From NCBI GenBank assembly GCA_006386115.1, contig VFIW01000011.1, positions 744,001-808,000 on the forward strand: a stretch of 64,000 nt of DNA, read 5' to 3'. This document shows positions 24,501 through 33,474 of this stretch, piece after piece. The position numbers and the translations under genes were made by a program. A model generated the notes under the pieces. It was not told the origin of the DNA and made no database searches. It saw nothing but the letters and a program-made list of their open reading frames with translations. Each line of letters begins with the position of its first letter. Within the stretch, counting starts at the first letter, position 1. This DNA comes from Globisporangium splendens (Eukaryota; Oomycota; Peronosporomycetes; Pythiales; Pythiaceae).

Positions 24501-25114
24501 GCGAAGAAATGGATCTGGTCCGTGGCCGCTGTTGCCGCCGTCAAGCGCACATCCTCCACTTTGCCACTCAAAAGCAGTTGCATACACGTGAGAACGTGCA
24601 GTCGGAGCTCTTCCGACTGCGTCTGCAGTGACCGAATCGCTTCGGACTTCCCCCCACCTTCGCCATCCGCAGTCGTCTTCCCCACTGCAGCGTCTGGCGT
24701 CGGCAGATACAACACGCAGGATTGGAGGAACCCGAGCAGCCTTGCGGCGTTGAACGCGCGGATCTTCTCAGCAGAGCGCGCCAACACGAGCGTGCACACT
24801 TGGAACACGCTCTCTTTCACGCTGTTGCCGCTGTCCATGATCACGCCTTGCAGCAGCTTTTGCATCGTGAGCAACACGATGTCGTCCATCGTCGCGCTCG
24901 ACGGTCCACTCGCACCGAAGACGCTGTGGATGTTGCCAAGCGTTGGCGATTGTTGTTGCTGCTGCTGTTCTTCTCGGCGGTAGAACGCCGTGAGTTCGCT
25001 GCACGTCATGCGGATGGCCTTGGCGTCGTCGTCGCTCAGCGTCTGCAGCTGCACGAAGTGCGAGAGGCGCGTACACAGCGCCACGTACTGCGCAATGCCC
25101 ATTGCTCCTTCCAT
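21539..25114 (-). CDS. TTI1: TTI1 (TELO2-interacting protein 1), HEAT-repeat protein
   Basis: TTI1 forms the TTT complex with TELO2 and TTI2, assisting folding of PIKK kinases such as TOR, ATM and ATR. The single intronless frame is 1191 residues, somewhat longer than human TTI1. It is helical HEAT-type throughout, with family-like segments such as YVSFLGPRLGSYLDASMDAT, FFPGISLGMWKAINAP and LLPLIHRIWSAIRNRLVVNN, the last leading into KPIVTATFKLLNTLAIVAGD. Acidic inserts (ADEEEEEHDKSSEGT) and a poly-Gln run (EEQQQQQQSPTL) are present. Identification comes from overall pattern and the conserved C-terminal region rather than a catalytic motif. The start codon is 171 bp from that of COG4 on the other strand. 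Confidence 0.82.
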   Translation of the reverse strand: MEGAMGIAQYVALCTRLSHFVQLQTLSDDDAKAIRMTCSELTAFYRREEQQQQQQSPTLGNIHSVFGASGPSSATMDDIVLLTMQKLLQGVIMDSGNSVKESVFQVCTLVLARSAEKIRAFNAARLLGFLQSCVLYLPTPDAAVGKTTADGEGGGKSEAIRSLQTQSEELRLHVLTCMQLLLSGKVEDVRLTAATAATDQIHFFAYVVSSLLHIAQHDKCRPAAKLAVENVALVVTFIHDSTLLRQFFPGISLGMWKAINAPQQASKVAVAALQCLSMSIKLCINDEFNVDAQNATSFSIDALRAFQDNHRDRSQVAVSQLQEERKDSWLEETVVNVDIILSKLFGSQMLYQKSWRVRHAMAELCGTIMLCSRYTLHDSFFRCYEELLVFRVDVIAEVSTSAQDAIKRLQTELSTDEWLRMVPMLADRFQMHLSTLALKSATELESVSVTLMRKLIGYVSFLGPRLGSYLDASMDATYSALCRILEFDAIDIELILHQKYKADSPSGEGTEDEEQSTSPLITSQFQKRLRFFHEEESVKVASQLLEAIGSVCTPALFVDCAFTLLHNNEDAMESSRQAEIVLVLSGLLKAYVSKTQGASTDLNTPTIGDSLLEQLPSDDSRGKRDSDVDVHLVGRILEDLLLLDAWNEHNDAKYNARGTHLKQKKANVSQRALLVECVGLCVEIIQHDFAVFLLDTLYPLVEKLGSQDVEVEQAALATLNKIYYFCGYTSMEALFETNMDYFVDALCSRLEHLHEFPLTASVVEGLLRHTKIASLPLVDEVANSLLRSVDTFQDSPYISSLLRALKFLLSSMTQDTTSQQAARSAPVRDTVSIERAREKPGDQLKQFITEMCILTNEKYDTTDEDSDVAGNIQGAKENSRPRTEQEIMKGAMPIEFDERDPTADEEEEEHDKSSEGTSTYTPLIIEILDRSGHFLSESDPITCCLVLSIIDEGILLLRDARKELLPLIHRIWSAIRNRLVVNNKPIVTATFKLLNTLAIVAGDFIGDRFVEHVWPALRSHLRAMELKANAPQLTRSMLLLSDKDSTPSSLENGSESETTVRMRKTHDTQLLLAAMECLVTVCRRSSAVTLIVPEVTATCSKFLSAALPSDVIAATKTLFEALAELNGDEVFCALAPLAQWAPPSPPSARFPAFSNDATQAFYKKTQAERPRDANLYREHAAMLMHQLQRKH

Positions 25115-25284
25115 TCTGTTGCGCGTTTGGCAATTAATTCAGAAACAGTGAAATGCAAGGCTCATAAAGTCATCTCGCTGGCTAAAAATACAAAATAAGA
25201 GATGTGATTGGCAGAAAAGTAGCATCAACTGCCTTTTTCCCTTTGGATACGTCACTTGGAATAAACAGGAAAGAAGAGGGCGAT

Positions 25285-27738
25285 ATGGGGCGGCGAGAGC
25301 AGCAGCACGCGGAGCTTCTCGCGCGGCTCGCGGCCGTGCAGCAGCAGCAGAAGCAGCTCCGCGCCGATGCGCTCTCCTTCGTGGGCGACCCCTCGGTGGA
25401 GGAGAAAGTCGCGGTCCAGAAAGCGGTGCACGAGCTGCGGCTGCTCACACCCGAGGTGACGGTGCTGAGCGCGCAAACGGGCGGTGTCGTGGAACGCATC
25501 GCGAACGCGAATGAGGTCGCAGAGAAGATGACGCGCGAGGTGCGGCGTATCGACATCATCCAGTCGCGTATGAGCTCATGCCTTACGCAGTCCAGCCAGC
25601 TGCTGAATCTGCGGAACGCGCTCGTGGGCATCCGGCGCGCCATGCAGCACCGCAACTACCCCGATGCCGCCAAGTTCCTCAAGGAGCTCAAGGAGATCGA
25701 GAAGATCATGCCGCTCGATGTCGCGGACAAGCTGCGCATGGACACAATCGAGAACGACCTGAAGGGGATCATCGAGAGCGCGTTCGACGATGGGCTGCGG
25801 AATGGCGAGAAGACCAAGATCCAACTCTACGCGCCGCTCTTCCAGATCGTGAGCAAGACGTACGAGGAACGCGGGTACCAGCAGCTTCTGACGTACATCA
25901 AGGCGTCTTTAGACAACGAGCTATCGAGTATGACGGCAGGCTCGTTCAGCACACGCGAACACATGGAGCACTTGACGACGATCTTCAACCAAGTTGCAGC
26001 GGTGGCGCAAGAGTACGATCAGCTCCTCAAGACCTGTTTCTATCGAGTCTCCGGTACCAACCGCTTGATCCACGAGATCTACCAGATCGGAGAGAAATGC
26101 TCGGTCACAGTGCTCGGCGGGTACATACAGCAGCGTAGGTTCCACGATCGCATGCAGACAGCTCAAATTACCACCGACAACCAAAGTACGAGCGCCAATG
26201 CTCCAAGCACAGGTGCTGCCAGTTCTGGAACGGGGGCTGCTGCTGGGGGTCCAAGAACCTCGCAGACTGGACAGTCGAGTGCCACTGCCGAGGACGAGAT
26301 CGCAGTTCTGAACGAACAGCTGAACGAAATGGCGCTCGTGATCCAGCACACGCAGACCTACGAGCGGTTCATGCGCTCGCGCGTGGTAGCAACGGTCCCT
26401 GCTACGATATCTGTCGAGTCACCCGCCAGCAGTGATGATGAAGATGGTGGCAACGACCCGCATGAAAAGCACCCAGTGCTGCCTCCAAGCCATTCCAGCG
26501 AACTAGGCAAGACGGTTCAGGAACTCGCTGGGTACTATTGCTTTTTCGAAAACGATCTGCTCAACAAGGCCGCGCAGAAGGCGTTCCAGTGGGAGGAAAT
26601 CCGCTTTTCATCAGGGACGTCCACGTCGATCCCGACGCCCGGCGAACAAGTGGTCACGTTCCCGATCTCGTCGGCCATCGACGAGATTTTTTACGTGTCG
26701 AGAAACTCGGGTCTGCGCGCACTCGCCACGGGCCATGTCGACTGTGCGGCCGGTGTGCTGAATATGATCAACACGGTGCTTCGCGACGCATTAGGCGACA
26801 CGATGCGCATGCGGATTCGGAACATGGGCATTTATGTGAAACTCGGTGATAGTGAGACCAGTTTGCTTGGCGCATCGAGCCAATTGCGCGATCAAATGCA
26901 GCAGCAGCTGGCGAAATTTAGCAAGACCATGGGTCCGATCCAATTGCCGACGACATCTGCAACCACCCAGACCACACCCGAGGCGAGGAAGGAGCTGGGG
27001 CCAGATGTCGTCATGAACAGTCTCGAAGCCACGGCCGACTACATTGGGCAGATCAAGCGCGAGTTCGAGAGCGAGCTGCCACAGGATTTTCCTGATGTGC
27101 CGAAACACATCCTCACGTGTCTGAATGGCCTCGAGGACTCGTCAGCCGAGTTGGCGCAGCTTTTGGTGGCCTCGCGCAAGAAATTGTGCAAGATCTTTGA
27201 GCCAAAGATCATGACGTTCCTCGGTGGTTTGCTGGCGACGAACGCAAAGCGACCTGCCGTGCAATACGAGCTGACCGAGCAAATGTTCACCATGAACGAA
27301 GCGAACGATCCGTTTGCGCACCACTTTGTGGTCTGCATGCGTGGCTTGCTGGGCTCGTTCCAGGGAACGCTCTCGACCACAAACTACAGCCGCCTCGTTG
27401 AGATGACAGCTGGAATGACAGCGGAGATCCTCGAGACCAAATGGTTCCAGGCGCGCCACGTCCGGTTCAACCAGCTCGGCGCCTTGCAATTTGACAAAGA
27501 TCTGCGCGTACTAACTTCATTTTTTGGTGAGCACTGCGATTGCCGCGAGATTTTCGCCGTGCTGACGCAGATCGCCGTGGTGCTGAACGTCGACACACCG
27601 GACGACGTCCTGGATTCGTTCGGTCGGAAATCGCGCGGCATCGACTGGAAACTCTCGGCGGCGTGCGTCAAGGAAGTGCTCTCGCGACGGGTCGAGTTCA
27701 CTGATTCTGCGATCAACCAGTTGAACCTCGCGCTGTAA
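25285..27738 (+). CDS. COG4: Conserved oligomeric Golgi complex subunit 4 (COG4)
   Basis: COG4 is a lobe A subunit of the COG tether for retrograde intra-Golgi vesicles and interacts with SNAREs. The intronless frame gives 817 residues. The frame stays open to 25204, but Met at 25285 (MGRREQQHAELLARLAAV) is the better start, matching the family N terminus. Conserved blocks include VRRIDIIQSRMSSCLTQSSQ, NYPDAAKFLKELKEIEKIMP and LRALATGHVDCAAGVLNMIN, and the C-terminal FNQLGALQFDKDLRVLTSFF. A low-complexity Ser/Ala/Gly insert interrupts the middle (about 26160-26290). A short, degenerate, inverted copy of part of this gene lies 300-400 bp downstream. Confidence 0.95.
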   Translation: MGRREQQHAELLARLAAVQQQQKQLRADALSFVGDPSVEEKVAVQKAVHELRLLTPEVTVLSAQTGGVVERIANANEVAEKMTREVRRIDIIQSRMSSCLTQSSQLLNLRNALVGIRRAMQHRNYPDAAKFLKELKEIEKIMPLDVADKLRMDTIENDLKGIIESAFDDGLRNGEKTKIQLYAPLFQIVSKTYEERGYQQLLTYIKASLDNELSSMTAGSFSTREHMEHLTTIFNQVAAVAQEYDQLLKTCFYRVSGTNRLIHEIYQIGEKCSVTVLGGYIQQRRFHDRMQTAQITTDNQSTSANAPSTGAASSGTGAAAGGPRTSQTGQSSATAEDEIAVLNEQLNEMALVIQHTQTYERFMRSRVVATVPATISVESPASSDDEDGGNDPHEKHPVLPPSHSSELGKTVQELAGYYCFFENDLLNKAAQKAFQWEEIRFSSGTSTSIPTPGEQVVTFPISSAIDEIFYVSRNSGLRALATGHVDCAAGVLNMINTVLRDALGDTMRMRIRNMGIYVKLGDSETSLLGASSQLRDQMQQQLAKFSKTMGPIQLPTTSATTQTTPEARKELGPDVVMNSLEATADYIGQIKREFESELPQDFPDVPKHILTCLNGLEDSSAELAQLLVASRKKLCKIFEPKIMTFLGGLLATNAKRPAVQYELTEQMFTMNEANDPFAHHFVVCMRGLLGSFQGTLSTTNYSRLVEMTAGMTAEILETKWFQARHVRFNQLGALQFDKDLRVLTSFFGEHCDCREIFAVLTQIAVVLNVDTPDDVLDSFGRKSRGIDWKLSAACVKEVLSRRVEFTDSAINQLNLAL

Positions 27739-28883
27739 ATTGAATGCGAGGGTTGCTCGGTTTACATGACAGCAGGATGGTTTCCATGAGAATGAAGAAG
27801 TGCGGGACTGTGTGCTTCTCTCTACGTGCATGTTTATTTCAAAGCGCTCAATGAATAAAGAGTTCTTGCAATGTGCGGCACACAGTGCTCTCTACCAGCA
27901 CATTATGCACGACTGCTGTGTCAGTTTGGTCGGGTTAGCTGCGGCCACGAATGAGAAAACAGGATACACGGATAGCATGCCGTCGTCACAAGTTGAGATT
28001 TCGTGTTCTCGAGGATCTCCACCGTCATTCCGGCTGTCATCTCAATGAGGCGGCTGTAGTTTGTCGTCGAAAACGTTCCCAGTATGTCGAGAGGTCTGCA
28101 AATGAATCGCTCGCTTCGTTCTTCGTAAACAGATCCGGTGGCAGCAACGAGCAGCTTCGTATGCTCCGCGTCCTGGCGATCTCCAATGAGCAATTGCCTC
28201 GAGATCTCTACGTCGCCGCTTGCGCAAGTTCTGCAGCTCGAACGAGCGTGAACACCAGCATTTCCGCAGACACGTGACAACGGTATGTAAAGTGCGTACG
28301 CACGCATGCATGCAGCAGAGTAGGTGGGTATTCTCTAATCGTGTGGTCTTTGGCCATTCTGTCTGACACACACACACACACATCAGACGCCGTCGTGCAA
28401 GCAATCAGAGAAATGTGTTGTCTCTGGGGAGAAAGAACATGTGACATGCGCGAGACCGTGGCATTAGCCTGGCTGGTGTGGTACGATTCGCAGCTCACTC
28501 TTACTGCTAAATACTGAATCTTTAAATACCCCTTCATGTATGATTTTCTATGTTTACCCTTTTAATCAGGACTGAAACACACAGTGAAAAAAACAATGGA
28601 ACCTTTGTCTATTTTATTGCTAAATACCTTTTAGTATCTGTATATCCTTGATATTTTATATATACCTTTCATTCGTCTGTTGGAGGGTTGGACTGAACAT
28701 GTTTTGTGGGTTTCGCAGTTGAACCCGACTGGTCTGAAGCTGTGGGCAGAGCGAGAGGCGAAGAAGAGGATTCCGGCGACACATTCGCGCGGCAGCGTCA
28801 CGTCCATTTCTCCATTTCTCTCCCCCCCCAGACGAAAGCAGCGCCTCGTGACGCGTCGATCTCCTTACCTCCCATCTCTCAGC
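27739..28883. other. Interval between COG4 and the acid phosphatase, partly a COG4 fragment
   Basis: About 1.1 kb without an intact gene. It contains the inverted COG4 fragment described separately, a CA run near 28367-28382, and an AT-rich stretch at 28560-28680 with TTTATATATACC. The latter may act in the phosphatase promoter. Confidence 0.5.
28003..28135 (-). pseudogene. Degenerate inverted fragment of COG4
   Basis: On the minus strand the sequence encodes TNYSRLIEMTAGMTVEILEN, nearly identical to COG4 residues TNYSRLVEMTAGMTAEILE. Just upstream, in another frame, TKNEASDSFAD matches COG4 TMNEANDPFAH. About 40 nt of the COG4 sequence between these two blocks is missing, which shifts the frame. 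Nucleotide identity over the longer block (about 28007-28080) is high by eye, around nine bases in ten. The parent segment lies at about 27295-27440 in the opposite orientation. It is too short and broken to be a functional gene. Confidence 0.85.
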
Positions 28884-30395
28884 ATGTGGCACGGTGTTCT
28901 GTTGGCGTTTAGCCTGACCGCAGGCGCATTGGCGTCCGCTGAAGACTCCACGAGGTGCGTGCAATGCTGGAGGCAACCGTCGACGAACGAACATGGAAAC
29001 TGACTGGTTTTGTGTCTGTTGTGTCTTTGTGTGTGTTTGTTTAGCGAGCTTCGTCGCCTGGTGACGCTGTCCCGCCATGGAAGCCGCGCGCCGAACATCG
29101 TCGCCGCGCACATTTGTCCCGCGAACAGCGACAACCTGAACGCATACAAGGTGCCTCTTGAGCAGCTCACGGAGATCGGTATGCATCAGATGTTCACGGC
29201 TGGCGAGTACGTGCGCAAGGTGTACGTCGAGGAGAAGGGATTCCTGTCGCCGAGCTTGAATGGCGTGAACCACACCCACTTTGAGACGTACTTCCGCGCA
29301 GATGCCGCGACGCGATGCCATCAGAGCGCGACGGCGCTCGGCTACGGTCTGTACCCTGACGGCACTGGACCGCAAGGGTTCCCTCACGAGCCCGTGCCGG
29401 TGACCATGCAGTTGCTGAAGAATGAGCACGAGTTTGCGGCGCCAAAGGGTCCTTGCGCGGCGACGTTGAACGCCGATCTCGCTGTGTACGCCGATACGCG
29501 CGCACTCGAATTGGTCGACGAGTACAAGGAAATGTTGGAGAAGGTTGGCGAAATCTGTGGCGTTCCCGTGGAACAAATTCCGACCACTCCAGGCGGAGAA
29601 GATATGGTATTGGGCGTGAAGGACATTGCGGACATGTTCATCTTCGATCGCGACGAGGAGCTGCCACCAACGAAGGGACTGACCCCTGAGATCAGTGCCC
29701 AGATCGAACAGTTGGCGTTCACGAACCTCATGGAGCGCTACTATTCGACTGACCGCGAGATCACGTACTGGGTGGGCGGCTTTGCGGACTTGCTGCTGAA
29801 CAACCTCAACTCGGCCGCAAACCCAACGTCGCCGTCGCCAGCGGAATACCGCTACTACTCGTACCACGGCCACCGCGAGCTTCTCCATGGTCTCGGCAAG
29901 ATGCTTGGATGGAATTTCGACTTTGAGGGGCTCCCAAAGGCACTCGGCATGACAGCGCTCCACCCAGCGACGACCATGGCATTTGAGCTGCACGCGAAGA
30001 GTGGTGGAGACGACACTGAGGCGTATTTCGTGAGGACGTTCATTTGGTCGCCAAAGACGGGCCGGGAGCAGGTGAAGCTGGAAAAATGCTCGTCGCTTGA
30101 GTGCCCTCTGAATGAGTTCACCGCGATCATCACGAACCACATTTCGAAGACCGGGACGTGGCAGGAGATCTGCAACTTTGGCATCCCTGTGCAAAGTCAG
30201 CATTTGGTGCAAGAAGGTAGTAGCCCTTCGGCGGCTGGTGATGCCTCGAGTGCTACTGGTGGCGTGTGGTCGCTCATGTCGAACGGCTTGTTGGTCGTCC
30301 TCGGCGCTGCGTTTGCGGCGTGCCTCGTATTTGCAGCCTACAAGGCCGTGGTGCGCGTGAGCAAGATGCGCAGAGAAGGATACATGCCCATTTAG
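28884..30395 (+). CDS. Membrane-anchored histidine acid phosphatase
   Basis: Hydrolyses phosphomonoesters in an acidic or extracellular compartment. Exon 1 (28884-28954) and exon 2 (29045-30395) give 473 residues. The signal peptide is MWHGVLLAFSLTAGALASA. The catalytic motif RRLVTLSRHGSRAPN (RHGxRxP) follows directly. The usual C-terminal H-D proton donor is not obvious; the best counterpart is YHGHRELLHGLGKML, giving an H-R-E arrangement reminiscent of the HAE of phytase/MINPP enzymes. One C-terminal membrane segment (about residues 430-452) is followed by a short basic tail ending GYMPI, a Y-x-x-hydrophobic endosomal sorting signal like that of mammalian lysosomal acid phosphatase. This predicts a type I protein of lysosome-like or plasma membranes. 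Confidence 0.9.
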
Positions 30396-31538
30396 ACGCA
30401 CAAATTGTGAAGCCGATGACCAGAGAGGGGAACAGGAAAGAGAGCCAATTCTGGTAAACTTGCCGATGAATACACTTCACCCTCCGTTTACACAATGGTG
30501 AGGCGTTTTACAAAGCAGATGATGCTATTCCAATCAGAGCTGGCGTGCGTGACATCTTGGACAGTGGTGGATAAAATGGGTGCTGCCGTTGTACCACTGG
30601 GACGGCTGGCAATGACTGGCTGGCTGGTGGGCGGGCGGGCGGACGCCTTCTTTGGAAGTCTTACCCGCTTACTCACTCGATTTCTTTTGCCTAGTGTCGT
30701 ATAGTGAAGAAAAAAATAACAACAAATAAGACGAACCGAAAGCAGCAACACGCCGCCACCGGCACCACCACCACTGTAGGCAAGACCGTCCGGGAGATGA
30801 TCGCTGCGCTCGAGAACCACCACTGCAGCGCGCCTGATGCGCACGCCAAACCAAAGACAACCATCTCCTCTGGCGCAGATATGGCGGTGTGCTCGCTCGC
30901 GAAGCTTTTCAGCGGCCGCCGAAGCGACAGCAGCAGTAGTGCACCCACCATCAAGCTTCAATGCGACAGACAAAGCAGAAGAATATGACGAAACGCTGGC
31001 CAGCGACGTGGTGCATCATGAAAGAACTTGTTTGAGCAAGCAGGAAGAAGGTGGTGGCCATGGCGAGCGCTCGCGACGACCACGGTGAAGCAGGCTCAGA
31101 AGCAGCAGCAACCTCGGATCTTGCTCGGTTGCACATGTAGACAACATGGGTACAAACGAGCATTATGTTGACAGAAGAGGGTCATTTGTCGTGACGCGAC
31201 GTCATCATCCTGAAGTGCACCAATCAACACTTGCTACTTCAACAATTTTATCCAATCAAACAAAGATACGTTTGAATGACGCGTCAGCGTGGCGAGTTGC
31301 GATCCGATCTTTTGCCACTTTGGTACATGACGACAGATTATGGCGCGTACGAATGTTTTATCGAACGATGTTTCTTGGGTGACATTGCATTAGAGTAACC
31401 ACGATCTTGGGCTTCTGTGGCGGCGAGTATCACAATGGTGGTTTCTGTCTTTCCTCAGATACTGTCCTTACACCAGGAGCTCCGCGACGAAGAATACAAA
31501 CGAGAGAGTGGACATGCAGACGTCTCTGGAAACGCAAC
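30396..31538. other. Unresolved interval, possible small gene
   Basis: No family was recognised. Two overlapping plus-strand frames are protein-like. One (30704-30988) contains GKTVREMIAALENHH. The other (30837-31088, 83 codons) has an Arg-rich start (WRCARSRSFSAAAEA) and an acidic second half (AEEYDETLASDVVHHE). They could be exons of one small gene or chance frames. CCAAT boxes at 31220-31224 and 31252-31256 look promoter-like, but the only short plus-strand frame after them encodes about 40 residues starting near 31275. Confidence 0.25.
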
Positions 31539-33059
31539 TTAGTCGGAGCTGATGGCACCCTTCGCCTTCTTCGACTCGTCTGGAACCGTGTTGGGCTGGC
31601 GTGTCAGACAGAGCACACGCTCCCACGTGCGGCCAAATGGGTCCATGGAGCGCGGTGAGTTGGCCGTGATCGCAGTGATCGGGAAGTACACGACGCGGTT
31701 GGCGCTCAGACCCACGGTGAAGCCCGTGTACCCGGCCATGGCACCGTGGACAGCGTTCTGCGCGAGCATCATGCAGTACAGACTGTCGGCCGCGTTCGCA
31801 GGCACACTTCGGATCATGTACGACGGATCGATGTACTTGACCGTGCACTCCTTGCCCTTCTTCGCAAAGTGCTCCTGGATTTGCTTCTTCATGAACTCGC
31901 CGATCGGCGGGAGCTTCTTGTTGCCACCGGCGTCCGTGATCACCGACGTACCCAACAACTCTTCGCCCGCACCTTCTGCGACAACGACCACACCGTGGCC
32001 CTTCTCTTCCACGACATGCTCCAAGTGGTCCAAGCAGCTGCGCTCTCCGTGCAGTTCGATGGGCACTTCCGGGATCAAACAGAGGTCGACGTCACCACTG
32101 GAGAGCGTGGCGTGTGCGGCGATGAAGCCTGCGCTACGGCCCATGAGTTTCACGACACCGATACCGTTCGGAACGCACTTGGCTTCCGTGTTGGCCGATC
32201 GAATCGCTCGCTGCGCTTCTTCCACAGCGGTGTTGAAGCCGAAACTGCGGTCCAAAAGATCCACATCGTTATCGATGGTCTTTGGGATGCCGGCGACGGC
32301 GATTGGGAGCTTGCGCTTGCGGCATTCGTTCGAGATCTTGTCTGCAGCTCGGTGGGTACCATCACCACCGATGACGTACAGTTGACTGACGCCATTCTTC
32401 GTCAAAAACTCGATGACCTTGTCGAGGTCAAAGCCACCACGGTTGGCGCCAAGAATGGTACCGCCCGAGTGGTGGATATTCGCAGTCGACTTTGGCGTCA
32501 ACATGATGGGCGCTTCCTTTTGATCCATCGAGGTCCAGTTGTAGAAACCCGCGAAGCCCATGCGGATGCCGTAGATTTCACGCACGCCGTACAAGTTCCA
32601 GAGACTCAGCGTGATATCGCGCACGACGTTGTTGAGACCAGGGCAAAGACCGCCACAGGTCACAATCGCCGCCTTCACGTGCGCTGGATCGAAGTACAGC
32701 GAAGAACGTGGACCTGCACGCACGTAGGCGCGCGAGACGGGCTCTTGGTGGTCATTGCGGCGAATGTCGCCGAGGATCACATCGGTGGCGCCCATGATCT
32801 TGTTGTACGTGCTCTTGCGGTCGCCTTCGGCCGCCTGCGTGTCGATCTTGCGCTGGTTGCTCGCTTGGCGGTGCAGCTGCGGCAGCCAGTCGGCGATGTT
32901 GGGCACCGGCAGCAGGTACGTCTTCATGACCTGGACTTGCTCGAGCAGTACCATGTCGCCGAAGCCCTTCGGGTGCTTCTGGAAGAACGGCGCGCTGCTG
33001 TGCTCCGCCTCGTACTCCTCCGTCATCTTCTTCTCTTCTTGCTGTTGCGCGTCACTCAT
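31539..33059 (-). CDS. PFK: 6-phosphofructokinase, predicted ATP-dependent
   Basis: Catalyses phosphorylation of fructose 6-phosphate in glycolysis. The intronless frame gives 506 residues. Met at 33059 (MSDAQQQEEKKM) is chosen; the frame is open further upstream without an earlier convincing ATG. An N-terminal extension of about 150 residues precedes the core. Core motifs: AAIVTCGGLCPGLNNVVRD, GGTILGANRGGFD, VIGGDGTHRAADKI, GIPKTIDNDVDLLDRSFGF, VKLMGRSAGFIAAHATL and YIDPSYMIRSVPANAADSLY. The residue after GGD is Gly and the motif reads TIDND, as in ATP-using enzymes; PPi-using forms have GGDD and TIDGD. This comes from the motif rule only. It is divergent from the AlaX-type gene across 415 bp. 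Confidence 0.93.
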   Translation of the reverse strand: MSDAQQQEEKKMTEEYEAEHSSAPFFQKHPKGFGDMVLLEQVQVMKTYLLPVPNIADWLPQLHRQASNQRKIDTQAAEGDRKSTYNKIMGATDVILGDIRRNDHQEPVSRAYVRAGPRSSLYFDPAHVKAAIVTCGGLCPGLNNVVRDITLSLWNLYGVREIYGIRMGFAGFYNWTSMDQKEAPIMLTPKSTANIHHSGGTILGANRGGFDLDKVIEFLTKNGVSQLYVIGGDGTHRAADKISNECRKRKLPIAVAGIPKTIDNDVDLLDRSFGFNTAVEEAQRAIRSANTEAKCVPNGIGVVKLMGRSAGFIAAHATLSSGDVDLCLIPEVPIELHGERSCLDHLEHVVEEKGHGVVVVAEGAGEELLGTSVITDAGGNKKLPPIGEFMKKQIQEHFAKKGKECTVKYIDPSYMIRSVPANAADSLYCMMLAQNAVHGAMAGYTGFTVGLSANRVVYFPITAITANSPRSMDPFGRTWERVLCLTRQPNTVPDESKKAKGAISSD

Positions 33060-33474
33060 GCTCGCTTCTTGGTGCTCTCTTGGTGTTGTGCTGTGCGGGT
33101 TAGATTCGAATCTGTGGTTCGCGTGGGTGGGCGACTGATCCTTCGGCTGCGTGGACGTGAGAAATCTTTCAAGTGGGGGTCGACGGGCTCGTGGATTATG
33201 CACCTACGAGCGCAAAGAAACGGGGGAAGGAGCGGCCTCGAAGCACCAAAAGGTGCGGGTACATACCGCACGTGTCTTTAATACAGGACCCAATCTCTCC
33301 TCTGATTCGAAATAAAAAAGCGCATCTAACGCTTGCGTGTCAATCTCGTGAATGCACAAACTGCGTATTTAAGAAATTGACAACTCTGCTTGTTACGAAC
33401 CGCGAACTTTACGAGGTTCTCATGAATGAAGGGGTTACATTCCCCATTGTTTGGTTTAACACACCACCAGAAAC

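Noticed and set aside
28656..30401. 581-codon minus-strand frame
   Set aside because: Antisense shadow of the acid phosphatase; Arg/His-rich composition typical of the reverse strand of GC-rich genes.
31746..33281. 511-codon plus-strand frame
   Set aside because: Antisense shadow of phosphofructokinase, with no domain.
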